Origin: Gracilaria gracilis
Taxonomy: Eukaryota; Rhodophyta; Florideophyceae; Gracilariales; Gracilariaceae
NCBI GenBank assembly: GCA_030374805.1
Contig: JARGSG010000038.1
Coordinates: forward strand, 124,001-188,000
Length of the DNA: 64,000 nucleotides
Direction of reading: 5' to 3'
The notes under the pieces were generated by a model. It saw only the letters and a list, made by a program, of their open reading frames with translations, was not told the DNA's origin and did no database searches. Both the position numbers and the translations under genes were made by a program. Every line of letters begins with the position of its first letter. Positions within the stretch are counted from its first letter, which is position 1. Below, piece by piece: positions 10,445 to 22,543 of this stretch.

Positions 10445-12523
10445 CTCCTCCTCGAGTCCCTGTCCAAGTCCAATTCGTTTGATAATTGCAAATATTTTTG
10501 CAGGGCTCAGCGGTTTGGTTAGGATATCGGCATCGTTTAGCTGACTAGGAACATAGTCCACAGCAATGACATTGTCCTTCACCATATGTCTGATGAAATG
10601 AAGCTTCACGTCAATGTGTTTGGCACGTCCGGAAGGGCATCGCTCACCAGCCGCCCAATCTATGGCACATTGATTGTCCGAGCGAATGGGGACCTTCTCG
10701 CTCACATCAAAGCCGCTCTCCCGAAGCACTCGAGATATCCAGATAACCTCTTGAGCAGCCATGGTCAACGCGTAGTACTCCGCTTCTCCAGTGGAGAGCG
10801 CAATCGATGCTTGCTTTCTCGCACCGAAGAAGCAAGTGGCTGATCCCAGGTTGATCACATATCCAGACATTGAGTTACGATCAGTAGTGTCACCAGCATA
10901 GTCTGAGTCCACAAAGCCGTTCAAGTCCAGAGATCCAGGTCGGTAGAGCAACCCATGGCCAACCGTCCCACGCAGGTACCGTAGTACTCGCTTCGCAGCT
11001 CTGTGACAGTACGCTGTGGGAGCGTTCTGGAATCGTGCAAGGATAAGGACTGGAGCAAGAATATCAAGTCGCGTGCGCAATGCCAAGTACAGCAAGGACC
11101 CAATCATCTGCTGATATAGTTGTACGTCCCTCGGAGTCTTGTCCTCCTCGGCGGCTGGTGATGAGAAAAACGACTCCACCATTAGACTAGGAGCGGGCTT
11201 GGAGTTGTGCAGTCCGAATCGGCGTAGCACTCCCTCGATGTAAAGCGGCTGTCCAAGCTTGTGGCCCTCAGGATCTACTGCCCAAGTCAGCTCAACGTCA
11301 AGGTAGAAGCTCACTCGATCTTGAACTCGAAGTTCATACAGTCATTTGAGCTCCTCCAAGAGCGACGAACGTTGCGCAGCAGTTGGTGTGAAAACCAGGA
11401 GGTCATCAACGTAAACAAGGATGTATGCGTACGCGTTGTGTCCAATGCGGCGCCTAGACTCACACGGAGCACTTGGAAGTTCTTCAAATCCTAAGTCTTT
11501 GAGATCTTGACTGAACTTTGTATGCCAAGCTAGGTGAGCCTGCTTAAGTCCGTACATGGCTTTCACCAACTTGTAACAGTAGGGCTTCAGGCAAGGTACA
11601 CCACGTGGAGACGTGACCCAAACGTCCTCCTTCAGCTCGCCATTCAAGAAGGCAGTCTTCACGTCCACTTGAGCAACAAACATCTGGAGGCACAGGGTGA
11701 GGTACAGGAACATACGAACCAGGTTGAAAGACACAACTGGTGCATAAGTCTCCATGTAGTCCTGACCAAAGGTCTGGTGATTTCCCCCAGCGACAACACG
11801 AGCCTTGAAGCGCTCAACCGACCCATCTGCATTCGGCTTCACTTTCAGGATGATATGGGTTGGCAGAGGCTGCAATGCAGGAGAATCATTGGGTATCCAT
11901 GTACCGTTGCTCTCCAGAGACGCAAGTTCTTCTTCGATCGCAGTCTCCCATAAGCTCTTCTCCAATGGGGACGCCGACATGGCTTCCGTCACAGTCGGTT
12001 CATCACTTGTAGTCACTTTAACTGTTTGCGATGTGGCAGCACCAGCCATGTGCCACCACCGTGTAGGTGCGCGGCGTGTTCGTCGCGGGTACCGTGACTC
12101 AGGTTGTGAGCCAAATGGCGCATTGGGCTCCTCCATGGTGGGTTCATCCTGGTTGTCGTCAGCACCTTCACTACCAGTGAGTTCATTATCATCGACATCA
12201 TCAGCTTTATCCGTACTATCAGTGTGCAATTCAGGTAAATGGCTTTCCTGTAGTTCAGAACCAACAGCATCGTCGACAACTTCGTCAATGCAAATCTCAC
12301 CGGAGTGCTCGCCGTCACTCTGGGATTCCGAGTTGCAACTGAAGTCGTCATCAGAAGCGATCTCATCATCCATGTGGCCCGCCAGATAGGACGCACCAGG
12401 GAATGATGACTCATCAAAAGTCACATGTCGAGACTTGATAATACGTGGTATTTCATCGTCATCTGTTACTAGAACGTCGTAGACACCATGCAAGAGTCTG
12501 CAAGTACACCCCCTCAAGTGCAC
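10439..12523 (-). CDS. Copia-2 copy A reverse transcriptase and RNase H region (fossil)
   Basis: RT motifs DVKTAFLNGELKEDVW and YVDDLLVF and the RNase H motifs VDSDYAGDTTDRNSMSGYV and STGEAEYYALTMAAQE place this as the Copia RT-RH half. An acidic linker with RYPRRTRRAPTRWW precedes RT, as in many Copia polyproteins. The region is broken but clearly recognisable along its length. Confidence 0.82.
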
Positions 12524-13990
12524 GAGACTCGAACTTGGTGTCCGGGTTCATCTTTAATACGTATGCCGCACACCCAAACACTCGAACATTCTTCAACGAA
12601 GGTGTGGAATCAGTTACAAGAAAGTACGGAGTGGATCCAGTAGTAGAGTGGGGAACTCTGTTGCGCACATATATATAACGTGCTTCAACGCATACGGCCA
12701 TAAACATTCTGGCAGATTGGCCTGTAGCAACAACGCTCGAGCAGCTTCCTCCATTGTGCGATTAATGCGCTCTGCTATTGCATTGTGCTCAGGGGTGTAC
12801 GGAGGTGAGAACGAGGTTCCTTGGAGACCGTTTGCAGAGTTCTCCTGCAGAGCAATGTACTCTTCCGCATTATCTGAGTGCACTTTGGCAATTTGACCTC
12901 CTCCAAGCTGCTGGAGCTTCTGTGCTACAGCCGCATATACTTCTGCAGGTTCACTTCGGTGTACCATAAACCCTACTAATGCATACCTAGAGTGTTCATC
13001 AATGAATGCTGACGCGTATTGGAAGTGATCTGGAAATGACGGGAGTAAGAGCCCTAGGATATCAGAGTGCACAATGTCTCCGACACCAGTGGCACGATCA
13101 AACTTGCCTAAGAACGGAAGTTTGTGGGCCTTTCCAAGTCGACATGGGCGACAGACCTCTTCCATTTGAGCCAGCTTCGGCACTCTATTGGCATATTTGT
13201 GCACAACCTGCAGGTCTCCTGGGTTGATATGCGCAAGTCGTCGATGCCATAGTTGAGCCAAGTCATTATCGCGGGCAGAAAGGGCATGCCTAGAGTTAAT
13301 TTTCGTTAGTGGATCCGGCAGAGTGTACAAACCTGACCGTTTATCTCTTTGACCACATCCAATAACAAACCCATCCACATGCGTGAGACGAACATCACGC
13401 GCGCGGAAGAAGGACTCGATGCCCTTGTCAGCCATGCGTCCCACGGACACCAAGTTATATTCGAGATCAGGAACCAAAAGTGCGTCTGTAAGACACCAGT
13501 TCGCATTCTCGAACGGTAGTATGACATCACCTCGTTGTGTAGCAGTCACAGTAGACTTATCAGCCAGCAATATGGTTCGTTCGTTAACTTCATGCAACGA
13601 ACTGGGGACAAATACAGACTTGGAGAAAAAGAAGTGCGATGTTGCAGCACTGTCTGCATATGTGTTCATAACCCCCTCTGCGGGTGGGAGTACGGTAGAC
13701 TTCTCCACGGACATCCCTGCGATTTCAATCTTTGAGGACTTTCCGGACGACCTTGTCGATGGCTTGGAATTTCCGCGTTTATCCTTAGACCTCACCTTCA
13801 ACTTGTCAAGAATGCTCTTGGGTAAGTGGTTGTCAGGGTTGTCAGGGTTCATGTGACATCTATCAACAGTGTGTCCATCACGATCACAGAAGGTACAATG
13901 GTAACCATTGCTGGCAGCGGCAGCGTACGCACGTCCTGAAGACTCGTTGTGGGTGTGACCATCTGAGTTGTTACCGTCCTTATGGTCCAG
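12524..13990 (-). CDS. Copia-2 copy A Gag end, protease and integrase region (fossil)
   Basis: From the 5' side: a zinc knuckle (CTFCDRDGHTVDRCH, about 13,900-13,860), the protease block YADSAATSHF, the integrase zinc module ending CRPCRLGKAH, and the integrase core with HSDILG, VHSDNAEEY and EHNAIAERINRTMEE. The order fits Copia. The 5' part of gag is absent. Confidence 0.8.
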
Positions 13991-13995
13991 ACCCC

Positions 13996-14453
13996 TGAAA
14001 CACCGAATTCAAAAGTTTTGACCCTCTTGAGAAAGTTTATTGGTGTCTTCTACGTCCAAGATCACGCGTGACTTTTTCATCCGAGCTCGCGAAATGTCTC
14101 AGACGTGTCAAACTTTTGAGAATCTTCAGTAGACAAGTGGGACTTCCTTCCGTCTGACGCTTTCTTACGTAGTATGAAGTGTAACCTATTTGAAAGGTTC
14201 CAGGCAGAGACTCCCAGCCGAACCTGTTCTTCAGGGGCAGCGCTTGTGACGTGGCCTACCACACGTAGGCTCTCTCAGAGCCCCGCGGTGTACGGGATTT
14301 GAATTTCAAACTGCAACGCGGATCAACTCTCGCACGGTTCTCTTCTGTCATCAACCAGTCTGATTCAGTCGCACGGTGCGACTCGCACCTACCTACATTA
14401 TCGAAGCCACATAACAGACACTACCTTGTTGAAAGTATTCACTTTCATTATCA
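13996..14453. other. Intergenic, no gene seen
   Basis: Between the truncated Copia-2 copy and the small ORF at 14,454 I find no coding, RNA or repeat signal. It is the left edge of the host-gene island. Confidence 0.5.
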
Positions 14454-14789
14454 TTGGCATTGTTATTAATCATGAACGGAATGGACAAAATCACACAAGT
14501 TTACATCTTTGGTTGGCGTTTAGGCAACTATTACTCCGCCGTTAACAACCTCCGTCAGGAAGTTAAGACGTGCCTCACGAAATCTTCCCAAATGATGGTA
14601 TCGTATCAGGCAATCGAATTTTACTTGGATATCAGTAACTTTCTAACGAGGTGGGTACAGTTTCAAATAGAAGATAACGTCTTTGATCGATTCTCGCACG
14701 AAATGCGCGCGGCTCACCGTTTCCTACATGAGTTTCTCTCGTGGCAAGATGATTGGATAGAAGAACAAGAAAAAGAAGGGAATCTTTGA
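14454..14789 (+). CDS. Small hypothetical protein, 111 aa
   Basis: An open frame of 111 codons ending in TGA with ordinary protein composition: aromatic and charged residues mixed, an acidic tail (DDWIEEQEKEG) and no low complexity. The second Met (MNGMDK, codon 8) is an equally good start. I recognise no family. It lies in unique sequence between a Copia fossil and the convergent end of the Sec16-like pseudogene, so it may be a real small gene or chance. Confidence 0.3.
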   Translation: MALLLIMNGMDKITQVYIFGWRLGNYYSAVNNLRQEVKTCLTKSSQMMVSYQAIEFYLDISNFLTRWVQFQIEDNVFDRFSHEMRAAHRFLHEFLSWQDDWIEEQEKEGNL

Positions 14790-14980
14790 GAACAATCGCA
14801 TCTATTGTCAGTCTTACTCTACTTGATTCAGATGTGAAGACGTCTCCGATATAACCGTATAAGTAAAACGCTTTTCAGCAGGTTCTGTTCGTCGTTCTTA
14901 TCCAAACGCTTTCCTGTAACTCATGAAGATTAGTACGTTTTCAGTAGAGTCCTTTGCTTATATGTACTAAAAACAATAGC

Positions 14981-17900
14981 TCATTTCCCTGGGGGACCAC
15001 TACCACTGAACGCTGCAGTCAACTTTTCTCGTAGACGCTCTCTCTCCATCCCTTTTTTGACGCTGTTTTTTCCATTGATGTATCCGAACAAGGGGACACT
15101 CGTTGGACCGCAAACCGTTTGACTCGCAGATCTTCTCCAATCTTCATCGGTAGTGCGACAGAGAAGACCTAGCACACTCCACAAAGCTGCACGACTTTCT
15201 GCAGCGGGACCATGTAGTCCAACAGAGAGTTGAGAGAGGCCGTCACACATTCTAGCATACGATTCCAGTTCCGGAGCTTGAACCGGATAGGAAAGTGGTT
15301 CAACAGCTTCTGCGGCAGCGACCCAATCGTCATTTGTGCCATCCCCACCAAGTGGACTTACGTCGAAGACTTGTACTCTTTGGTTGCAATTGTTCCCATT
15401 GGTCTGTGTCAACGGTGCACCATCCATTAGCTCACTTTCTGTGCTAGGAAAAACTGTAACAAACGACCCAACAAAACTCCACGAAATAATAGGTCGCGCG
15501 CCAGGGTGAATCATATCACCAGATGGATTGGTATCCATGATAGAGAAAGGATACGGAAACAGCGAGGGATCCAGGAACGTGCCGTCCTGTTGTGTCTCCG
15601 GGATGGCCGGGGTTGAAGCAGTGTAGTTTCCATAGTCTTCATAACCATAGGCGTTGGGAATGAACGCTTCCGCAGGGTGAGAACTAATAACCGGATTCAG
15701 GTCCGGCGCAGTCTCGTAGCTCGGCAAAGAATTCTTCGTTGCAGGCTCATAGGGTCGAAAGCTAAGACTGGACGCATGATCCTCGGCGGACACGGAGAGG
15801 CCCTTGTCCACAGCAGATGTTTCCATACTTCTCTGTTCTTCAGCTCCATGGCCCCAATAGGCAGCGGAGACATCGTTAGGTGGTGCTTGATATGCGGCTG
15901 TAGAGTATGGTTCATCTTCGGTGTGAGAGTTGTGTGTTTCTTTGGTTCCCTGTGTAGATAGTCCTTGTTCTTGAGGTGAGGCTGGATAAGGTTCGGCAAA
16001 GGGGACACTTCTTTCCACACGATGTTCACTGGGCACAGCAGGAAATCTCTGTCTAGGCGCATAATTGGCCTCTGAATCTCGAATGTTTTCGGATATAGAT
16101 GTATGTTGTGGTTCAAAGGAATCATCAATATCTGAGTTTGCTGGAACAGCTTTGTACGGCTCAGGGAAGTCGGAAGCCGTCGATATAAATTGAGTTGGTT
16201 CTGATAGGTTAACTTCAGATTCAATCGCGCCCACGTTTGCCTAATGACTTGCCTCTCCGGCAAATGGCGCAAATCTTCCCGTAGATTGTAGAGATACAGT
16301 CTCACTCTCTAGCAAAGGGGGCGCGTGTGAATCTTGACCATTCTCAGCAAACCCAGACAGCGCTTGCGACGGCTTGGGGGCATAGACACGGAAGTCCGAT
16401 TCTTCGCCAAAACTTGTGCCTCAGGATGGCTCGACGGATTAGAATCGCCAAAGGCCTGATGACGATCTTCGTTATCCTCTGAGTCGTGCTCCAACGCCCC
16501 ACGAAGCCGTGAGTCTTCGTGAATGTTATATACTCCGTTGTTCTCCCTAAACTCCTTCGGAGCGTAGGGACTTATTTCAAAATCGGTCTTGGTCGATACG
16601 GGAACAAAACTGGGTTCAGATTCAAATGCACCTACAGACTGTTTATACTGGTTTCCATTTGTCTCATTCGGTGTCGGGGGCAGAGGTCCTTCCTCTGTAA
16701 TGTCCTTTTCCAACTGCAAAACACCAGCTCCAGGATAGTTCGATTTAGGATGCTGCTGTTCATCAGGGGTCTTTAATATGGAATCATACTGAATTGCTTC
16801 ATTGGGCACATTGTCGATATCAAAAGACGCTTCAACAACCGGTGCATCTGAGTGCAGTGGTGCGCTTCCATCCATGGCTTCCGCAGCATCTGGTTTCCTA
16901 TACGGTTCGACCATATTGAACTCTTGATGATGAGATGCATTTTCATCATACCCTGGCGGCTGTGCCGGTGAAAGGAAAGATGGAAATCCATGACTCAAGC
17001 CAGGGACTTCTGCATGACTGACTTCACCAAAATTATTTCTTGCCCCATCGCCAGGTTCCGCGAGTGCATGAGTAGTCGGTACGAGGGGCATCCGATTTGA
17101 TGGTGATGCGTTTCGAGAACTCGGCCTGTCAACTGCTGTTTCAAGAAAAGTGAGTTGAGATTGATCAAATGCTGCTGCGACCGCGTCAGTGGGACGATAT
17201 GGATCACATGTTCGATAAAGCGTAGGGTCTGAATCAAGACCTTCCGATTTACGGACAACATCTGGAACTCTAGAAACTCCATTCTTGTCCGTCAACTCTG
17301 ATTACGGTGTAGCATTAAATGAAAGGTGTTCCACGTTTGGTTCGTTTGTCTTAAATGCGTCGGTTCTCAACTTCACTGTTTCGGTGTTCTCATTCTCTTG
17401 CTGATACCATGTAGTCTCATCTACTGCGGGGCCTCCAGCAACATTAAAGCCGTCCAAAGAAGGCTGATTTGGCGGATCAATATCTCCACCAGGAGCGAAT
17501 GGGTCGTAGTTCAAACACTGTTCTTCCAACCCAGGGGCTGTTGAAGCCTCTGCCTGTAGAAAGTCTGCTGTACCCTGTGACTTGTCCGCACTATAAGCGT
17601 CAGTTGATGTCATAAATGAAGAGCTTCCTTTGGAGTCATGATCCTGTACGTTAGCAGAATTTAGCTTCTCGGTCCAATAAGACGTTGAAAACGCAACCTG
17701 TGGCTTGCTTTCAATCGCGTTCTATGTCAGATCAAATGCCGTCGAATCAACTCCCTCGTTTCCATCGTGATGGTAAGAATGCTCCGTAATCGGAACAGGT
17801 GATTCGTCTAACGGCGAGCCTTCTCCACCTCCAATACTTTTCTCAATGGGTTGCTGAACATGCTGACCCACTTCACCTCTGCATTTTTCACCTCCAGCAT

Positions 17901-20900
17901 TCTTCTCGGCGGGTTGATGAACATCCTGACCCACTTCATCGTTGGCGAGAGCATCTTCATTCCGGTCAACTCTTATCCCTTGCTGCTTCGAAACGACCGG
18001 GGATAGAAGCGAACTAGCTTCATCTTGCTCCGAGGGGTTTGTCATTACCCCTTCCGTCTCATCAGGGTAACCTCCAACTTGATCCCATCCCCCCCAGATG
18101 TCATCATCATCGCCAGAGATCTCCTCAAACGGAACTGGGTCTGACTGCTCTGCATTCCCAGCTGGGACACTGAAGAACGCTTCATCTACAGCCATGTTGT
18201 CAAGATTACTCGAAGGCGCGCGTTCCCGAACGTCAGGCATAGTTTGGCTATAGTCCGAGGGATCATGACTTTCTGACGCTAGAGCCAATGGCTTGTCTTC
18301 CTTCCGCTCCTCTATTGAACCATTGACGACACGTCTTTCCGGGATAGGGATATCCTGCGCATTATCCCATTCTCCCCATATATCAGACGGAACACTTTCC
18401 TGGTTCTGCTTATCATTAACGGGCTTTGGCAGGCTTGCATTCCACGTCGCGGGACTAGGAGGCACCAGCTCTGTCGTGCTATCTACAGCATATTGTGTGC
18501 TGCTTTCTTGAATTTCATCTGGAGCGGCGCACGGTGTTTCACTGCTAACATTTGCTTCTGATTGTAGTCCCGAAGCCTCCGCCAAAAACATGTTATCTGG
18601 TTGTGGCATTTCCGATTTGACCTCAACCGCTGACGTAGCATCAATACTCATGTGTTGTGCTGGCTTTTGGCTGAAATAATGCTGTCCTCTCTCCGGGGTT
18701 CCGATATTTCGCTGTGCTGAAGCTGAGATGTCACCCAAATCCCCCCATTGCTCCCAATCCCCTTCATTATCATCCTGCTTCTTGTCGTTTGTTAGAGTCC
18801 CAAGGGCTATGGCTGCCGAATCGAATGCCACATCTTCTCCTTTAACTTCTTCCTGTCCTATCACAGGCTCTCCTTCTTTTGGCAAGCTTAACACTCCATC
18901 AATGTTTCCTTCATGTGCAGGAGGTTCGAAGAACGGAGGCGCAGGTCTAAAAGATGTGCTGTGAATTTCTTCTCGCGTGCTCTTGCTAGTTTGTTCAAGA
19001 CTATGTCCGAGCGCGCCATCAAACTCTTCGCCCACGCTTATTTGTTGAGTTGGGTCAACGGGGATTGAACTTGATGAGGATTTCGGACTTCGATTTCTGC
19101 CATCTTGTAGAAGCTCTTCAGGATTTTCAGAACCGTCCGTGAGTTGCGTTTCCAAAACCAACTCCTCTGGCAAATTCTCCTTACGTATTGTAGGCGACGT
19201 CTCTTGGTTCTGTGGGGCAACTGTCTCTTCAAAATCTCCCCATCCTGCCCATTCACCTTCGCTAGGTTCTGCACCACAGTCTTGAATATCAAAACTACCC
19301 AATTCCTATCCCGCTGAGTCCACACCAACATCAAAGCATGCCAAATCAGGTTCGACGGGGTTGGGAGATCCTTGCGTCGGGTTATTATCTTCTCTTGGCA
19401 CAGGACACTGTCTCTCACCATACGGCACAGCCTCAGTTTCTTTTTGTTCAAAAACTTGATGCTTAGCAACGTCTCCAAGTACTGGTGTTTTCGTAGTTTC
19501 TTGCTCGACTTGTAAACCGAGCGAGTGAGGCGAAGACTGTTTCGCGCTCTCCGCAAATCCGTCTGAACCAATTTCGTCCGGACTCTGCTGAGAACGGAAA
19601 TCGCTAATATCTGTCCATTCTCCCCATGCTTCCTCATCAGTCACCACTTCACCAGCCTCTTCGACGGGTTGAGGCTCTTCAACATTTCCGTCTTCGACCC
19701 CAAATGCCGTTTCAAATGCCTCAGAACGAACTTTGGCGGTTTCAGTGACCCCATTCTGCCTCTCGACTTCTGGGATAACGTTTGTACTGTTGTCAGTCGG
19801 ATGCCGATCGACCAAGCTTTCTTCGTCCAAGAATTGTGTCGTAAAAACGGTACTACATCCTCCATCTTCCGGCGCAGGTGGAAATGGCATTGCCTCTGTT
19901 GACTCCAATTGAGGGTGTTCGGCATTTTTATCTAGAGCCTTCCCCGAGGTACAACCTGAATCCATCGCCACGGATGTGTCATCAAGTTTCTCCCATTCTC
20001 CCAAGGCCTCGGGATCAATCGCGTTATCGCCGTCGCGCTCGCTTAGTTGATTGTCATTCGGACCGGAAACCGCTTCGAATTGCTCATCCAGAAATACCTC
20101 GTGTTCAACATTTGCTTCATCGGGATTCTTCTTTTCTGAGATACTTACATTCGTTTGCACTACAGAGGTGTCTTCCAATACCTTCGGTTCTTCATGCTGA
20201 ACGACACTCGCCCCGGAAGGGGCCGTTGAGGAGTGGATTTCGCCGACCAAGCGGTCCGCTTCGTCCTGTGTAGCCTGATGTACTGATATATGTTCTGGCT
20301 GTTCATCGAAACTAACTTCTTCTCTTGCCACAGAATGAATTGGCTGAACTGATACGTCGTCAGTCTCTTTCCACTCTGCCCAAGCTTCATCGTTATCTGT
20401 GTTCGGGGCTGGAGCGTCTGGTTCGGTAACTGGGTTTTCTTCTTCTGCAAACATCGAAGTGATAGACTGGTCGTATGGCTCAGTTTCCTTCCGTTGTGAC
20501 TGGTTTAAGTGGTTTAAGACAGGGGCACGCGCCTCATAGTTGACTGGAGTGCTTCGCTGAGCTGGCACTTCTGGTAGGACAGTATGAGAGCCAACATCAG
20601 CCGCGCCTTTCGATTGCTCTGCCGCTTCGACTACCAAAGGCTCTTGTTTCGTCAAGATTGGGGAAGCACTGGATTCAGTGGCCGGACTAGGCGCCGCTTC
20701 GCTGACTTTCGAGTCAGGCATTTCGTCTGGGATAGTAATTTCTGTGGTGTCCTTCCAACCCCCCCAAGCGTCCTCGTCGACTTCTGGATCGCTTTCATCC
20801 AAAAGGTCATCGGCCCAGCTGTCGTTGCCCTCCCAGCCAGCCAGAAAGGACGGAACTGGGGCTAGGGAAGATCTCGCAGACTGACTAGGCTTAGTTTCCT

Positions 20901-21339
20901 TTCGCGGTGAAATTGACGATAGCTGAAGAAGTTCACTGGTGGTCACTGGAGGTGGAGACGACAACGGAGGCATTGACTGACGCGACGAACTGAGCTTAAG
21001 GGAGGATACTTACGGGGGGGTTCGGTGTGGAATGGTATCCATGCTAGTAGAACCTGGCCTAGAACGCGACCCCAGCTTCGACTTGACTGGAGAAATACGA
21101 CGGCGAGGAGAAATATTAAGCAGACTGTCCTAATCTTCGTCTGGTGGGGATGGGCGCGGGGTTGAGGGAGTGGAGCTGTTCGGGGTGGTCTGGGCTGTGG
21201 CTGTGGGGGTGTTTGAGTTTGACTGCTGCTGAAAACGAGACATGCCAGTGATGACACCCCTCCTAGGCTGCGGCGGAACGCCCATTAGATCAGCAAAGCC
21301 AGCGCCCTGCCGAGTTCGTGTACGGCGAGCTCCTTTCAT
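14981..21339 (-). pseudogene. Decayed Sec16-like COPII scaffold gene
   Basis: One frame can be followed on the minus strand from the ATG at 21,339 to TGA at 14,981 (about 2,100 codons), long, acidic and Ser/Pro-rich. At least eight W-x2-W motifs (WGGW, WAEW, WGEW, WEQW) recur in acidic context. Near the end, HPGARPIISWSFVGSFVTVFP resembles the start of the Sec16 central conserved domain, which scaffolds COPII coats at ER exit sites. The following LWSVLGLLCRTTDEDW also fits, but the alpha-helical ACE1 domain that should come next is missing. Internal stops are TAG at 21,130, 19,306, 17,722 and 16,241 and TAA at 17,302, plus one frame change between about 16,310 and 16,430. A GTAAGT donor near 21,014 could begin a very short intron. 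Sec16 identity is inferred from a short match; decay is seen directly. Confidence 0.55.
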
Positions 21340-21967
21340 GAGGTATCAGTCAAGAGTCAGTGTGTGTGTGAACGTGAGCAGTGAAGGTAAGGGGGAGTAC
21401 GTCAACAGGTAAGGAGGAGAAATTTGTGTAGTGGAGGCGGGGTGTTAATGGGCTGGGCTGCCGAAGGATGGATCTCTGACGAGCGGAATGTGGAGCGCTT
21501 TGGCTCCTGCTGCCATTGTCGAAGGAAAAGAGAATGTGAGCTGTGTAAAGCTTAAAAAAGTGGGGAGAGACTTCATGGATATTATCGCGAGGCTATTGGC
21601 CTTTTTTAGTCAAGTTGGCTAAAATGCGTCAATAAATTAATGTCGAAGCTTAACAGAACGCGCCGCTAGGCCGCGGCCAATCAACTTGGCGCCCAATTCA
21701 TGCATGCGTGCGTGCTTTCTGTGCCTCAGTGCTCGTCGATGATCATCATCAGGTTCACCTCTCTAAGAGCGTGACCCCGTGGGCGAGAATCAGCCAGTTT
21801 CGGGTATCTATGCCACACAACGCCATACACAGACAAATATTATCACGGGGCAGGAGTTTTCGGTTGATATATGATAACATCTCTTGCAGCATTTCTCAAA
21901 CCTTCAACTGCCCCACGGTCCTCTTAGCCAATCTTTTGAGCCACGAGACTTTTGCTCACCCCACATC
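21340..21967. promoter_or_regulatory. Divergent intergenic region between the Sec16-like gene and ZNHIT1
   Basis: About 630 bp separates two divergent start codons and probably holds both promoters. A sequence TTGATATATGATAAC near 21,863 lies about 100 bp upstream of the ZNHIT1 start. No other feature is visible. Confidence 0.35.
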
Positions 21968-22543
21968 ATGACATCGCTTAAAGGTGGCACTTCAAAACCA
22001 GAGGAGAATACCACGCGGGCGAAACGGAAGCGTGAAGTAGCAAACCGTGTGAAACATCTGGACTTTTCTGTCATTCAAGAGGCTCGAAATCGGAGGCTGC
22101 GAGCTCTTGAAAACGACAATTACGCCGCCGAACAAGAAGCTATTCTACTGGAGGGCGAAGATGAGTACGAACCAGGTATGGGCTCTGAGGAGGAGATGGC
22201 GGGGAAAAAGAGGCCTACGCGAACACGCAAGCGAAAACAGAGAAGACGACAGCGTGGACTGAAGGACAGTCGCGCGGAAGCGAAAGAGGTTGGTATAGAG
22301 CGATGGAACCAACCTAGTCACGTCGCCATCGAAGAAGAGAACCTGTCCGCTCGACTAAAAAGGATGGTGGCATGGTCGAAAATGATTGTATCTCCTGGCT
22401 CTCGTCCTCCTCGATACTTCTGCTCAACATGTGGCTACGCCGCACCTTACACTTGCACAAGATGTTTCACGCGGTTCTGCTCCGTAAGATGTAACGAGGT
22501 TCATCAGGAAACCAGGTGCCTGAAGTTTACTGCGTACATGTGA
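21968..22543 (+). CDS. ZNHIT1: HIT-type zinc-finger protein, ZNHIT1/Vps71/SWC6-like
   Basis: A single-exon 191-aa protein. The C-terminus is a HIT zinc finger with Cys152, 155, 163, 166, 171, 175, His179 and Cys184, ending HQETRCLKF as in ZNHIT1. The N-terminal half is basic and helical (KRKREVANRV; RKRKQRRRQRG around 90) with an acidic patch. ZNHIT1/SWC6 is a nuclear subunit of the SWR1/SRCAP remodeller, which loads histone H2A.Z. The Met at 21,968 is chosen because upstream in-frame sequence from 21,884 has no family resemblance and is about 28 residues of intergenic-type composition. The length matches the family (150-190 aa) and nothing looks broken. Confidence 0.88.
   Translation: MTSLKGGTSKPEENTTRAKRKREVANRVKHLDFSVIQEARNRRLRALENDNYAAEQEAILLEGEDEYEPGMGSEEEMAGKKRPTRTRKRKQRRRQRGLKDSRAEAKEVGIERWNQPSHVAIEEENLSARLKRMVAWSKMIVSPGSRPPRYFCSTCGYAAPYTCTRCFTRFCSVRCNEVHQETRCLKFTAYM

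Larger units (their letters stand above)
9378..13995 (-). mobile_element. Copia-2 LTR retrotransposon, copy A, 5'-truncated
   Basis: Minus-strand Copia element keeping the end of Gag (a CCHC knuckle near 13,880), protease (YADSAATSHF), integrase, RT, RNase H and the 3' LTR. Everything upstream of the Gag knuckle is gone, cut at about 13,995 against non-repeat sequence. The pol part has about two breaks. It is a different family from Copia-1 by protein sequence, although the same primer type is used. Confidence 0.82.

Noticed and set aside
14981-21339. TAG read as an amino acid (altered genetic code).
   Set aside because: ZNHIT1, ERCC1 and the 828-codon hAT frame contain many Gln codons but no internal TAG or TAA, and the hAT frame appears to end at TAG. 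Pseudogene decay is simpler.
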